Assembly: GCA_963726135.1 (NCBI GenBank)
Contig: CAVSBE010000006.1
Location: 124,001 to 188,000, forward strand
Direction: 5' to 3'
Length of the DNA: 64,000 bases
Source of the DNA: Bog-473 sp963726135
GTDB lineage: Bacteria > Actinomycetota > Acidimicrobiia > Acidimicrobiales > RAAP-2
Part shown: positions 53,252 to 62,176 of the stretch, piece by piece
Layout of the letters: every line of letters starts with the position of its first letter
Numbering within the stretch: the stretch's first letter is position 1
Translations under genes and position numbers: made by a program
Notes under the pieces: generated by a model
Seen by the model: the letters and a program-made list of their open reading frames with translations, nothing else
What the model was told of the DNA's origin: nothing
The model's database searches: none

Positions 53252-54539
53252 GCCGGGTGCTCCCCTCGCCCGAGAGCGCGGCGCGCCCGGGAAAGCTGGC
53301 CGATTCGCCAAGGTCCTCTTCGATCCTGAGCAACTGGTTGTACTTGGCCACGCGGTCCGACCGGGCCGGCGCGCCTGTCTTGATCTGTCCCGCGTTCACC
53401 GCCACGACAAGGTCCGCGATCGTCGTGTCCTCGGTCTCGCCGGAGCGGTGGGAGATCACGGTGGCGTAGGAGGACCGGTTCGCCAGCGCGACCGTGTCGA
53501 GCGTCTCGGTGAGGGTGCCGATCTGGTTGAGCTTGACGAGAACGGCGTTGGCCACCCCCTCGCGGATGCCGCGCTCGAGGATCTCGGCGTTCGTCACGAA
53601 GATATCGTCGCCGACCAGTTGGATCCGACCGCCGAGCGCCTTGGTGTGGGCGGACCAGCCTCCCCAGTCCTCCTCGGCCATGCCGTCCTCAATGGAGACG
53701 ATCGGGTAGCGGTCGACGAGGTCCACCCAGTAGTCGACCAACTCCGCTGGCGACAAGGTCCGGCCCTCGCCGGCGAGCACGTACGACCCGTCGTCCCACA
53801 GCTCGCTGGTGGCAGGGTCGAGCGCGAGCGCGATCTCCTCGCCGGGCACGCGTCCCGCCCGCTCAATTGCCTCGAGCAGCAGCTTCACCGCGTCCTCGTT
53901 GTGCGGGAGGTCGGGTGCGAATCCTCCCTCGTCGCCCACGGCCGTGGGCAGGCCTCGTTCGGTCAGGACGGCGCGCAGCGTGTGGTAGGTCTCCGTGCCC
54001 CATCGCAGCGCCTCGCTGAAGGAGGCGGCGCCCACGGGCATCAGCATGAATTCCTGGAAGTCGATCGAGTTCTTGGCGTGGGCACCGCCGTTCAGCACGT
54101 TGAGCATCGGCACTGGTAGCGCGTGGGCGTTGGCGCCACCGATGGAACGGTAGAGCGGGAGCTCGAGGTCGTCAGCCAGCGCTTTGGCGCACGCCAGGGA
54201 GACGGCCAGCATCGCGTTGGCTCCGAGGCGCCCCTTGTCGGGCGTCCCGTCGAGGTCGATCATCGTGTGGTCGACCGCGCGCTGGTCGAGGGCGTCGAGC
54301 CCGCGGATGGCATCGGCGATCTCCTCGTTGACGTTCGCCACCGCCCGGAGCACGCCTTTGCCCGAGTAGCGGTCGTCCCCGTCGCGGATCTCGACCGCCT
54401 CACGAATGCCCGTCGAGGCGCCGGAGGGAACGATGGCGCGGCCCCGAGCGCCCGAATCGAGCAGCACCTCGGCCTCCACGGTCGGGTTGCCGCGGGAGTC
54501 CAAGACCTCGCGCCCGATCACGTGCTCAATGGTGCTCAC
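53238..54539 (-). CDS. eno: Enolase
   Basis: The 433-residue enolase interconverts 2-phosphoglycerate and phosphoenolpyruvate. GTG 54539 has AAGGAG seven bases upstream; the in-frame codons before it lack homology. Motifs run from IGREVLDSRGNPTVEAEVLL and VPSGASTGIREAVE to the acid pair AVGDEGGFAPDL. Metal ligands are in IVSIEDGMAEEDWGGW and LVGDDIFVTN, and the catalytic Lys in LVKLNQIGTLTETL. SHRSGETEDTTIADLVVA is the enolase signature. Length and motifs are normal. It is cotranscribed with mazG upstream (48-base gap) and ftsB downstream (14-base overlap). Confidence 0.98.
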   Translation of the reverse strand: MSTIEHVIGREVLDSRGNPTVEAEVLLDSGARGRAIVPSGASTGIREAVEIRDGDDRYSGKGVLRAVANVNEEIADAIRGLDALDQRAVDHTMIDLDGTPDKGRLGANAMLAVSLACAKALADDLELPLYRSIGGANAHALPVPMLNVLNGGAHAKNSIDFQEFMLMPVGAASFSEALRWGTETYHTLRAVLTERGLPTAVGDEGGFAPDLPHNEDAVKLLLEAIERAGRVPGEEIALALDPATSELWDDGSYVLAGEGRTLSPAELVDYWVDLVDRYPIVSIEDGMAEEDWGGWSAHTKALGGRIQLVGDDIFVTNAEILERGIREGVANAVLVKLNQIGTLTETLDTVALANRSSYATVISHRSGETEDTTIADLVVAVNAGQIKTGAPARSDRVAKYNQLLRIEEDLGESASFPGRAALSGEGSTRHDAG

Positions 54540-54587
54540 GACATCACTCCTTGGGCGTCCTCCCTGGCGGGACACCGGGGCACAAGA

Positions 54588-56039
54588 TTAGCGGTTGTCC
54601 ATCTGCCCGTCGGGGACGCCCTCGGCCGCGACGATCTCGGCACGCAACGCGAGCGCACGTTCGCGCAACGCCTGCTCTGCGTCGACACCGACGCGTTGCG
54701 CCAGGATCGAAACCGCGAAGAGCAGCCCGCCCACCTCCCTGGTGAGGTCGCCCGGTTCGCCGAAGAGGGGATCGTCAGGGCGTCCATCGCCGTCCCGAGC
54801 GCGGCGCGTGAGCGACGCCAACGCGGCCGCCGTCTGCTCCCCAGTGGCGTCGTCGGGCTCGAGGCCGACCGAGCGGGCCTTGCGCACCAGTTTGCTCGTC
54901 AGTATCAGCGCGGGCAGCGCCGCCGGGATGCCCTCGGTGACGCTGCTCCTCCCCTTCTCAGCCTTCTTGATGGCCTCCCAGTTCGACACCACCTGGTCCG
55001 CGCTGTCGGCGTCGACGTCGCCGAACACGTGGGGGTGGCGGTGCACCAGCTTGTCGTGCACCCCGCGGGCGACGTCGGCCAGGTCGAACTGACCCTCCTC
55101 GGCGGCCAGGCGGGCATGGAACACGATCTGGAACAGCAGATCGCCCAGCTCCTCTTTCAGGTGAGCAGCCGTGCCGGGCGCGGCGTCGCGCCCGTCCGGG
55201 GCCGAAAGGGCATCGAGGACCTCGTAGCACTCCTCGACGAGGTGCGGCATCAAGGAGGCGTGCGTCTGGGCCCGGTCCCAGGGGCAGCGCTCCCGCAGCA
55301 TGTCCGTGAGGGCCGCGAGCTGGGCCACGGCGGCGCCGGCGGACTGGCCGGGGACCGACAGCGCAGGCACGTAGACCGACGTCAGGTGGTCGGGGTCCAC
55401 GGTCCGATCGAGCTCCCACCAGTCGACGGCCGCGATCACCTCGTCGTCGAGCCCGAGATGGTGCAGGATGACAGGCCGGGGCAGCGCCAAACCGGGGTCA
55501 TCGGGAACGGAGAGCTTGACGTCGGAGAGCGTCTGGCGTGACCAGCACTGCGCGACCAGGAACGGGCCGTGCTCGCCCGCCACCGCCGCACCGAACGCGC
55601 TCGCATCGACGAGGCGGACACCCGCGGCCAGCGGATCGATGCCGAGGGCCGCCCAGGCCAGGTCCAAGAAGGACAGCGCCGGCAGGAGTGTCACCTCGAC
55701 GCGGTCGTCGGCACGCAGCAACTCGACGCTGCGTTCGGCCACCAGCGGCGATCCGGGCACCGCATAGACCACCGGCTCGGGTTCTGCCTCAACCGCCGCC
55801 GACACGAGTGCCTCCACGATCCCGGTGTACACCTCGTCGAAGGTCGCCGCGCTCTCGTAGAGGTCGTCGAACGCCCTCACCTCTTCGAACCGCGCCGCGG
55901 CCGGATGACGCGCCGTGCGGAAGTAGCGGTGTGCGCTCTGCTCGGCCAGCAGTGTGGCGGTCGCGTCCCCGAGATAGTCGGTGCCGGCGGGCCCGAGGCC
56001 CACCACCGTGATGTGGGGGCGGCGCCGCGGCACCGTCAC
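54588..56039 (-). CDS. mazG: MazG-type nucleotide pyrophosphohydrolase with N-terminal tetrapyrrole-methylase-like domain
   Basis: The 483-residue protein combines two domains, as in YabN. Residues about 7-220 match the tetrapyrrole (corrin/porphyrin) methylase fold: HITVVGLGPAGTDYLGDATA, VVYAVPGSPLVAERSVELLR and LSFLDLAWAALG. Residues about 240-480 are MazG, with MLRERCPWDRAQTHASLMPH, LVEECYEVLDAL and HLKEELGDLLFQIVFHARLA. The EEC-x-E and E-x-x-D metal sites are intact, so it should convert NTPs to NMPs plus pyrophosphate for nucleotide-pool cleaning. GTG 56039 overlaps the preceding stop by four bases. Whether the first domain still methylates anything is unknown. Confidence 0.93.
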   Translation of the reverse strand: MTVPRRRPHITVVGLGPAGTDYLGDATATLLAEQSAHRYFRTARHPAAARFEEVRAFDDLYESAATFDEVYTGIVEALVSAAVEAEPEPVVYAVPGSPLVAERSVELLRADDRVEVTLLPALSFLDLAWAALGIDPLAAGVRLVDASAFGAAVAGEHGPFLVAQCWSRQTLSDVKLSVPDDPGLALPRPVILHHLGLDDEVIAAVDWWELDRTVDPDHLTSVYVPALSVPGQSAGAAVAQLAALTDMLRERCPWDRAQTHASLMPHLVEECYEVLDALSAPDGRDAAPGTAAHLKEELGDLLFQIVFHARLAAEEGQFDLADVARGVHDKLVHRHPHVFGDVDADSADQVVSNWEAIKKAEKGRSSVTEGIPAALPALILTSKLVRKARSVGLEPDDATGEQTAAALASLTRRARDGDGRPDDPLFGEPGDLTREVGGLLFAVSILAQRVGVDAEQALRERALALRAEIVAAEGVPDGQMDNR

Positions 56040-57169
56040 CCGTTGGCCGGGCTCGCCGCGGCCGGAGCGACGCCGACCTCGTTGGCCGACGGGTTCAACA
56101 CGTCCGAATTGCTGGGCGTCAACGGGGTGAACACGGACGCCTGCACAGGCACCCACACCCCATAGCGCGGATCGACGCTGACCGACGCATGACGCTCGGC
56201 CGCCGTAATGGCCTTTTGCGTCGCGGCGGAGCCGGCACGCTGGACTGCCTGCTCCACGTACGGCTTCGCGCTGGAGAAGGGCGTAGGCGTCCGCGAGGTG
56301 AATTGCAAAAGGAAGTAGCCCCCGCCCACGGAAATGGGAGCGGAGACGGCGTTAACGGCCAGGCTTCCCAGGTTGGCCGTCGACGGCAGCTGGTTCGCGA
56401 ACACGGGCAGCGGCGCACATCCCCGCGGCCCGCCCTGCGCCTGGCTGGCCACCTGCGAGAACGGAGTTCCGAACGCCGCCTTCGCCGCCGCGGTCTGCGC
56501 GTCGGCCAGGGTGTTGAACCCGGCTGCCGTCACACAGACCTGGTCGAACTCGGACTGATGCCGCGAGTAGTAGCCCATGAGGTCGGCGTCGCTCGAGCCC
56601 ACTCCGGACAACTGCTCTTGCAGCACGCTGGCCGTGGCTACGAACTGAACCTGTGCGTTGACGAAGGAGGCCGGCATGGTCTGCAGGACCTCCTGCCCGG
56701 TCAACGGAACCGCCGTCCCGCAGGTCAGCCGGGGGTTCTGGGTCTGGGCGGTGGAGCTCATGACCGAGGTGATCTGGCTCGCGTAGCCCGCACGTGCGTC
56801 GGCCAGTTGCGCCGGCGTGACGGTGACGTTCCGTTCGTCGGCGACCTGCTGGACCAGTTGGTGGCCGATCTCGGTGTCGAGGTACGTGGCCACGAAGGCG
56901 CTCGTGGCCGTCGGATGGTCGCCCGTGTTCTCTGTCTTCCCCGCACCCGTCACCGGTGGCAGCGACCCGGCGCCGTTCGATGACAGGTACTCCTGCGAAT
57001 TGAGGTAGCACTGGTAGGGAGCGCTGGACGCGATCGCGCTCACGTCCGAACTGAGCGACTGCTGGCTGATCGAGGTGCCGTTGACGTCCGCGGCGCTGGT
57101 GGGCACCAAGAGTGCGGCCGCGACGAGGCCGCCGGCAAGGACGAAGAGGAGGACCAGGAGCCGCTTCAC
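56036..57169 (-). CDS. Exported peptidyl-prolyl isomerase-like protein (SurA/PpiC family)
   Basis: The 377-residue protein starts with a signal or anchor segment (MKRLLVLLFVLAGGLVAAAL). An N-terminal SurA-like chaperone part (DVNGTSISQQSLSSDVSAIA, DTEIGHQLVQQVADERNVTV) precedes a parvulin-like domain. GYYSRHQSEFDQVCVTAAGF, FGTPFSQVASQAQGGPRGCA and AVNAVSAPISVGGGYFLLQF belong to that domain. It would help fold secreted proteins outside the membrane. Several Cys may form disulfides. It lies 12 bases after mfd and overlaps mazG by four bases; a SurA/PpiC-like gene between mfd and mazG is usual in actinobacteria. Isomerase activity may be weak, as catalytic residues are not obvious. Confidence 0.88.
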   Translation of the reverse strand: MKRLLVLLFVLAGGLVAAALLVPTSAADVNGTSISQQSLSSDVSAIASSAPYQCYLNSQEYLSSNGAGSLPPVTGAGKTENTGDHPTATSAFVATYLDTEIGHQLVQQVADERNVTVTPAQLADARAGYASQITSVMSSTAQTQNPRLTCGTAVPLTGQEVLQTMPASFVNAQVQFVATASVLQEQLSGVGSSDADLMGYYSRHQSEFDQVCVTAAGFNTLADAQTAAAKAAFGTPFSQVASQAQGGPRGCAPLPVFANQLPSTANLGSLAVNAVSAPISVGGGYFLLQFTSRTPTPFSSAKPYVEQAVQRAGSAATQKAITAAERHASVSVDPRYGVWVPVQASVFTPLTPSNSDVLNPSANEVGVAPAAASPANG

Positions 57170-57181
57170 GCGCCGCGCATG

Positions 57182-60100
57182 CTACAAGGTGTCCCCCCCG
57201 GTTCCCGCATCACCCGCGGGGATCAGCTGCTCGATCACGCCGCGCACCATGTCGGCGGCGGGTTGCCCGTCGATGGGGACCAGCAACTGGCCCAGGTCCT
57301 CGCGGTAGGTCGCACCGGGCACCAGGCGACGAAGCCGGACCTGGGCGCTGGCGGCCAGGTTGACCGGGGACACCCGCACCACCGGTTGGCGCGTGCCGCC
57401 GGGCCGGACCGAGCTCATGGCGATCTCGCCGATCCGGCGCCTCATGGCGCTGGCCCGCAGCCGTGCCAGCGCGAGAAGACCTTCGGCGGGAGGAGGGAGC
57501 GGGCCGTAGCGGTCGGCCCACTCGACGCCGATGTCGTCGACGTCCTCGAGGGTCGCGGCCGAGGCCAGGCGGCGGTACGCCTCGAGCCGGGCGTCTTCGG
57601 CCGCGACGTAGTCCTTGGGCAGGTGCGCGTCCCCCGGGATGTCGATGGAGACGGTCGGTGGGGTGGGCCTGGCCTCGCCCCTGGCCTCGGCCACCGCTTC
57701 GGCCACCAGTTGGACGTAGAGGTCGTACCCCACGGCGGCGATGTGCCCCGACTGGTCCGAACCGAGGATGTTGCCGGCCCCCCTGATCTCCAGGTCGCGC
57801 ATGGCGATCTTGAAGCCGGAGCCCAGCTCGGTGTGCTCGCCGATCGTGCGCAGCCGCTCGTAGGCCTGCTCGGAGAGGACGCGGTCGGCCGGATGGAAGA
57901 GGTAGGCGTACGCTCGCTGGGCGCCACGGCCCACCCGGCCGCGGATCTGGTGCAATTGGCCGAGCCCGAGGAGGTCAGCCCGGTCGACGATCAGCGTGTT
58001 GACCGAGGGCATGTCGATCCCCGACTCGATGATCGTCGTGCACACCAGCACGTCGTAGCGCCGCTCCCAGAAGTCGAGGACCACCGTCTCGAGGCTTCCC
58101 TCGTCCATCTGCCCGTGCGCGACGGCCACCCCGGCCTCGGGCACGAGATCGCGCACGTCGCGGGCAACGCGCTCGATGTCCGAGACCCGGTTGTGCACGT
58201 AGAAGGCTTGGCCCTCGCGCAGCAGCTCCCGCCGCAGCGCCTCGCTCACCGCGGAGGGATCGTGCTCCCCCACGTAGGTGAGGATGGGCCGGCGGTCGGC
58301 CGGAGGCGTGTTGACCATGGAGAGGTCCCTGATGCCCGTCAGCGCCATCTCCAAGGTGCGCGGGATCGGACTGGCCGTCAGCGTCAGGACGTCGACGCCC
58401 TCGGCCATGCGCTTCACGGCCTCCTTATGCGTCACCCCGAAACGCTGCTCCTCGTCGACCACCAGGAGACCGAGCTCCTTGAACTGGACGTCCTGAGCCA
58501 AGAGCCGATGCGTGCCGATGACCACGTCGACGCTCCCGTCGGCCAGGCCCTGCACGACGGCACGCTGCTGGGCCGGTGAGAGGAAGCGGCTGAGCAGCTC
58601 CACGCGCACCGGATAGGGCGCGTAGCGCTCCGCGAAGGTCTGGGCGTGCTGGCTCGCCAGCAACGTCGTCGGGGCCAGCACGGCGGCTTGCGTGCCGTCT
58701 TGCACCGCCTTGAAGACGGCCCTCACGGCGACCTCCGTCTTGCCGAACCCGACGTCGCCGCACACCAGCCGGTCCATCGGGCGCGGCTCCTCCATGTCGC
58801 GCTTGACGTCGGCGATCGCCCGTAGCTGGTCCTCGGTCTCGACGAATCCGAACGAGGACTCCATCTCCGCCTGCCAGGGAGTGTCGGAGCCGAACGCTCG
58901 CCCCTGCACCGCGAGGCGGCGCCGGTACAACTGCACCAGCTCGGCCGCGACCTCGCCGGCCGCGGCACGCGCCCTGGCGCGGGTCCGTTGCCAGTCCGCG
59001 CCGCCCATCCTCGACAACGTCGGAGACTCGCCGCCGCTGTAGGGCGTGATCGCCTCGATCTGCTCCACCGGCAGGTACAGGCGGTCGGACCCTCGGTACT
59101 GCAGGATCAGGTAGTCCCGGGTGGTCCCGCCCATGGTCCTGGTCGTCACGCCCTCGAAGCGGGCCACGCCGTGTTGGCGATGGACGACGAAGCTGCCGGC
59201 CTCGAGGTCGTCAAAGAACCCGTCCGCAGCGCGGGCCCGCGGACGGGCCCGCCGGTGCGGCATCCTCCGGCCGGTGACATCGGTCTCCGAGAGCACGGCC
59301 ACCCTGGCATCGGGGAGGATGAACCCGCTCGTGAGGGGCGCCGCGACGACGGTCACGCCAGGCGTGCCGGGAGCCGCCTCGAGCACCGGAGCGCGGACAC
59401 CCTCGTCGGTCAGAGCCGCGGAGAGTCGGGCGGCGCCGGAACCCGTGGCCGCACACAACGTGACCGCATAGCCCGCACTGACGAGCCGCGTGACCCCGGC
59501 GGCCAAGCGTGCCGGGTCTCCCGCCACCGGGTCGAAACGGCGCACCGACAGCGCCGTCACCAAGGGCCCCTCGGGAACCGGGGGCAGCGCGACGACGCCG
59601 GCCGGGCAGTCCCGCAGCAGGCGCTCGAAGGGGACGTGGAGCCGCGGGAACGGATCCCCGTCCCCTTCCTTGGCTCCCCAGGTAGCAGCCAGCGTCTCGG
59701 CCAGCGCAGCCTCCTCGTCGAGCAGCTGGATACCCCTGTCCCTGATCCGACGTGGCTCGACGAGCACCACCTGAGCTCCCGGCCCGAGTAGATCCGGCAG
59801 CACCCGCTCGCCGTCGTCGAGGAACGGGAGCCACGACTCCATACCGTCGAACTGCTCGCCCCGCTCCAGGCGCTCCCACACCGACGTCCCCCAGGGCCGA
59901 CGCGCCGTGAGTGACTCGGCGGCGGCGCGCAGTTCCGGCGTCACGACGAGCTCCCGGCACCCGTACAGGGCGACCGCCTGCAGGTCGTGCGACGACCGCT
60001 GGTCGCTGACCGAGAACGCGGTGAGGCGGTCGACCTCGTCACCCCACAGGTCGAGACGGACCGGTTCGTCCGCCGTCGAGGGGAACACGTCGACGATCCC

Positions 60101-60721
60101 GCCTCGCACGGCGAACTCGCCGCGGTGCTCCACCTGGTGCTCGCGCCGGTAACCCCTGGCCACGAGTTCGGACAGCAGGCTCCCGAGCTCAATCTGCTGC
60201 CCCGGGCGGATGACGATCGGCGCCGTCTCCCCTCGGGGCCCGATCCGCTGGAGCAGGGCACGCACCGGGGCGACGATCACCCTGGGCGGCGCGGGCAGCG
60301 ACGGGTCCGGCTCGCCGGTCAGGGCGTGGAGCACGCCGAGGCGGAGCCCCATCGTCTCGGTCTCCGGGCTGACCCGCTCGAACGGGAGCGTCTCCCAGGC
60401 CGGCAACACGACGACGGGGCCCGAGAGGGAGCCGGCCACGCCGTCAGGGCCGTCGTCGCCCTGCGGTGAGATCAGGCAGGCAAGGTCGTCAGCCAGGCGC
60501 TCGGCGTCGAGCCCGGTGGCGGTGACCACCAGGAGGGGCCTCCGCTCGCTGAACGCGGCCAGAGCGGCGAGCACCACCGCCTGCGCCGCCTCCGGCACGG
60601 CAACGGTCGCATCGCTCGCGCCCAGCAGGACGGCCAGGGCCGGGTCGGCACGCAGCTGGCGGGGGACGGCGGCCAGGCTGCCGGGAGGGGCCTGCACGGG
60701 GGTGGGCGGCACGCTCGTCAC
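57182..60721 (-). CDS. mfd: Transcription-repair coupling factor Mfd
   Basis: The 1179-residue translocase removes stalled RNA polymerase and recruits UvrA. The order is complete. The N-terminal UvrB-like part has VVLPAWETLPFERVSPETET and RGYRREHQVEHRGEFAVRGG. The polymerase-interacting domain is SFVVHRQHGVARFEGVTTRT. The helicase motor has Walker A VCGDVGFGKTEVAVRA (about residue 655), DEEQRFGVTHKE, TLTASPIPRTLEMALTGIRD and QLHQIRGRVGRG. The C-terminal TRCF domain ends at 57182. The size is typical for the family. GTG 60721 starts three bases after the pth stop. No frame problems are seen over 3.5 kb. Confidence 0.98.
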   Translation of the reverse strand: MTSVPPTPVQAPPGSLAAVPRQLRADPALAVLLGASDATVAVPEAAQAVVLAALAAFSERRPLLVVTATGLDAERLADDLACLISPQGDDGPDGVAGSLSGPVVVLPAWETLPFERVSPETETMGLRLGVLHALTGEPDPSLPAPPRVIVAPVRALLQRIGPRGETAPIVIRPGQQIELGSLLSELVARGYRREHQVEHRGEFAVRGGIVDVFPSTADEPVRLDLWGDEVDRLTAFSVSDQRSSHDLQAVALYGCRELVVTPELRAAAESLTARRPWGTSVWERLERGEQFDGMESWLPFLDDGERVLPDLLGPGAQVVLVEPRRIRDRGIQLLDEEAALAETLAATWGAKEGDGDPFPRLHVPFERLLRDCPAGVVALPPVPEGPLVTALSVRRFDPVAGDPARLAAGVTRLVSAGYAVTLCAATGSGAARLSAALTDEGVRAPVLEAAPGTPGVTVVAAPLTSGFILPDARVAVLSETDVTGRRMPHRRARPRARAADGFFDDLEAGSFVVHRQHGVARFEGVTTRTMGGTTRDYLILQYRGSDRLYLPVEQIEAITPYSGGESPTLSRMGGADWQRTRARARAAAGEVAAELVQLYRRRLAVQGRAFGSDTPWQAEMESSFGFVETEDQLRAIADVKRDMEEPRPMDRLVCGDVGFGKTEVAVRAVFKAVQDGTQAAVLAPTTLLASQHAQTFAERYAPYPVRVELLSRFLSPAQQRAVVQGLADGSVDVVIGTHRLLAQDVQFKELGLLVVDEEQRFGVTHKEAVKRMAEGVDVLTLTASPIPRTLEMALTGIRDLSMVNTPPADRRPILTYVGEHDPSAVSEALRRELLREGQAFYVHNRVSDIERVARDVRDLVPEAGVAVAHGQMDEGSLETVVLDFWERRYDVLVCTTIIESGIDMPSVNTLIVDRADLLGLGQLHQIRGRVGRGAQRAYAYLFHPADRVLSEQAYERLRTIGEHTELGSGFKIAMRDLEIRGAGNILGSDQSGHIAAVGYDLYVQLVAEAVAEARGEARPTPPTVSIDIPGDAHLPKDYVAAEDARLEAYRRLASAATLEDVDDIGVEWADRYGPLPPPAEGLLALARLRASAMRRRIGEIAMSSVRPGGTRQPVVRVSPVNLAASAQVRLRRLVPGATYREDLGQLLVPIDGQPAADMVRGVIEQLIPAGDAGTGGDTL

Positions 60722-60724
60722 GGG

Positions 60725-61345
60725 CTAGGTGGGCAGCGAGTGGCACCACAGCGTGGCGGCGTCGATGCCGTCGACGGCGATCCGCTCAATCGCGTCCGCC
60801 GCCGTCTGCACGGCGGCCGCCAGGACAGCGCGGACCGACTTCGGGGGCTGCCGCAGCACGTGGGACGCACCCTGGGCTGCGCTCGGCGGCTTGCCCACGC
60901 CGATGCGCACCCGGAGGAAGTCGGACGAGTGGAGGTGCGACTGAATGGAGCGCAGCCCGTTGTGCCCGGCAAGGCCCCCGCCCGACTTGAGGCGCACCGT
61001 GCCGGGCGGCAGGTCGAGCTCGTCGTGCGCGATCACGATCGCGGTCGGATCGGAGACCCCGAAACGCTTGGCCAGCGCGCGCACGGCCGCACCCGAATCG
61101 TTCATGTAGGTCGTCGGGACGGCGAGGGCGACCCGGCGCCCGCCCATGATCGCCATGGCGGCACGGGCGTGCGTGCCCTTCTCGGCGCGCAGTGACATGC
61201 CCTGCCGTTGCGCGACGACCTCGACGGCATCGGACCCTGCATTGTGCAGGCTCCCGGCGAACTCCGCGCCGGGGTTCCCGAGCCCGACGACGAGAAGGTC
61301 CGCTGGGGTGCCCTGGCGATCCGACCGGGCGAAGGGGCGGCGCAG
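60725..61345 (-). CDS. pth: Peptidyl-tRNA hydrolase (no standard start codon)
   Basis: This is an Asp/His/Asn enzyme that frees tRNA from dropped-off peptidyl-tRNA. All active-site elements are visible: LLVVGLGNPGAEFAGSLHNAG with the catalytic His, PTTYMNDSGAAV, IAHDELDLPPGTVRLKSGGG with the catalytic Asp, and GHNGLRSIQSHLHSSDF. The first ATG in frame (61198) would remove the essential GLGNPG and HNAG motifs. Between the rplY stop (61349) and GLGNPG there is no ATG, GTG or TTG in frame. The only near candidate is CTG 61345, three bases past that stop. Either CTG is used, by coupling with rplY, or a base near the 5' end is wrong. Confidence 0.9.
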   Translation of the reverse strand: MRRPFARSDRQGTPADLLVVGLGNPGAEFAGSLHNAGSDAVEVVAQRQGMSLRAEKGTHARAAMAIMGGRRVALAVPTTYMNDSGAAVRALAKRFGVSDPTAIVIAHDELDLPPGTVRLKSGGGLAGHNGLRSIQSHLHSSDFLRVRIGVGKPPSAAQGASHVLRQPPKSVRAVLAAAVQTAADAIERIAVDGIDAATLWCHSLPT

Positions 61346-61348
61346 GGC

Positions 61349-62020
61349 CTAGCCCTCTTCGCCCGCGGTCTCGGGTGCCTCCCCGGTCGGTTGGGCGGCG
61401 GCCTCTCCCTCCGCAGCCTCCTCGCCCTCGCCCTCGCCCTCGGCCGGCAGCTCCTCGGTGATAACCCGCGGTGGCTGGCCGATGGCGATCGCCGTCTCGG
61501 CGTCGACGTCGGTCGTCACGCCGTCCGGCAGCGTGAGGTCGGACACACGCACCTGCCCGCCGATGGTGAGCCCACTCACGTCGGCCTCAATGGAGGACGG
61601 GATGGCAGTCGGCAATGCGTTGATCGGCAGTGTGAACATCTGCTGTTCCACCAGGCCGTCACCGTGGTGCACCTCGATCGCTTCACCGACCAGCGTGATC
61701 GGCACGTCGGCGCTGATCACCTCGTCGCGCCGGACGATGACGAAGTCGACGTGGGTCACCGTCTGGGCCACGGGGTGCCGCTGCATCTCACGAGCGAGCG
61801 CGAGATAGGTGCCGGACCCCGTGTCGAGGGAGAGGAGCTGGTTGGCCCCCGCCTCGGTGTTGAGAGCGGCCCGCAGCTCCCGGGCCACGACGGCGATGGG
61901 CAGAGGGTCGGTCCCGTGGCCGTAGATGACGCCCGGGACCTTCCCCTCGCGCCGCAGGCGGCGCACGGAGCGCGAGCCGATGGGGCGCCCGACCTCGGCG
62001 GCGAGTACGACTTCGGCCAT
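61349..62020 (-). CDS. rplY: 50S ribosomal protein L25/general stress protein Ctc
   Basis: The 223-residue protein binds 5S rRNA. ATG 62020 has GAGGAG about eight bases upstream. The L25 domain (about 1-90) has AEVGRPIGSRSVRRLRREGK, VPGVIYGHGTDPLPIAV and THVDFVIVRRDEVISADVPI. The C-terminal TL5/Ctc domain (about 95-180) follows, then an acidic tail rich in Glu, Gly and Ala (EGEGEGEEAAEGEAAAQPTG). This two-domain form is the Ctc type of Gram-positive and actinobacterial lineages. It heads the operon through pth and mfd to eno and ppx, so stress-related expression of the whole run is possible. Confidence 0.97.
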   Translation of the reverse strand: MAEVVLAAEVGRPIGSRSVRRLRREGKVPGVIYGHGTDPLPIAVVARELRAALNTEAGANQLLSLDTGSGTYLALAREMQRHPVAQTVTHVDFVIVRRDEVISADVPITLVGEAIEVHHGDGLVEQQMFTLPINALPTAIPSSIEADVSGLTIGGQVRVSDLTLPDGVTTDVDAETAIAIGQPPRVITEELPAEGEGEGEEAAEGEAAAQPTGEAPETAGEEG

Positions 62021-62176
62021 TGCAGATCTCCTCAGGTGGCGAAAGTGGGGTGCGCGGTCGGCCCCGTGGGGCCTCCGGCGGACGGCTTTCAAGCGTAGCC
62101 GCCGCGGCTGTCGCCTCCAATCGCGGGTTCCCAGGGACCTTCTTTCGGGGCCCTCGGGACGGCCCGGCCGTCCAGG

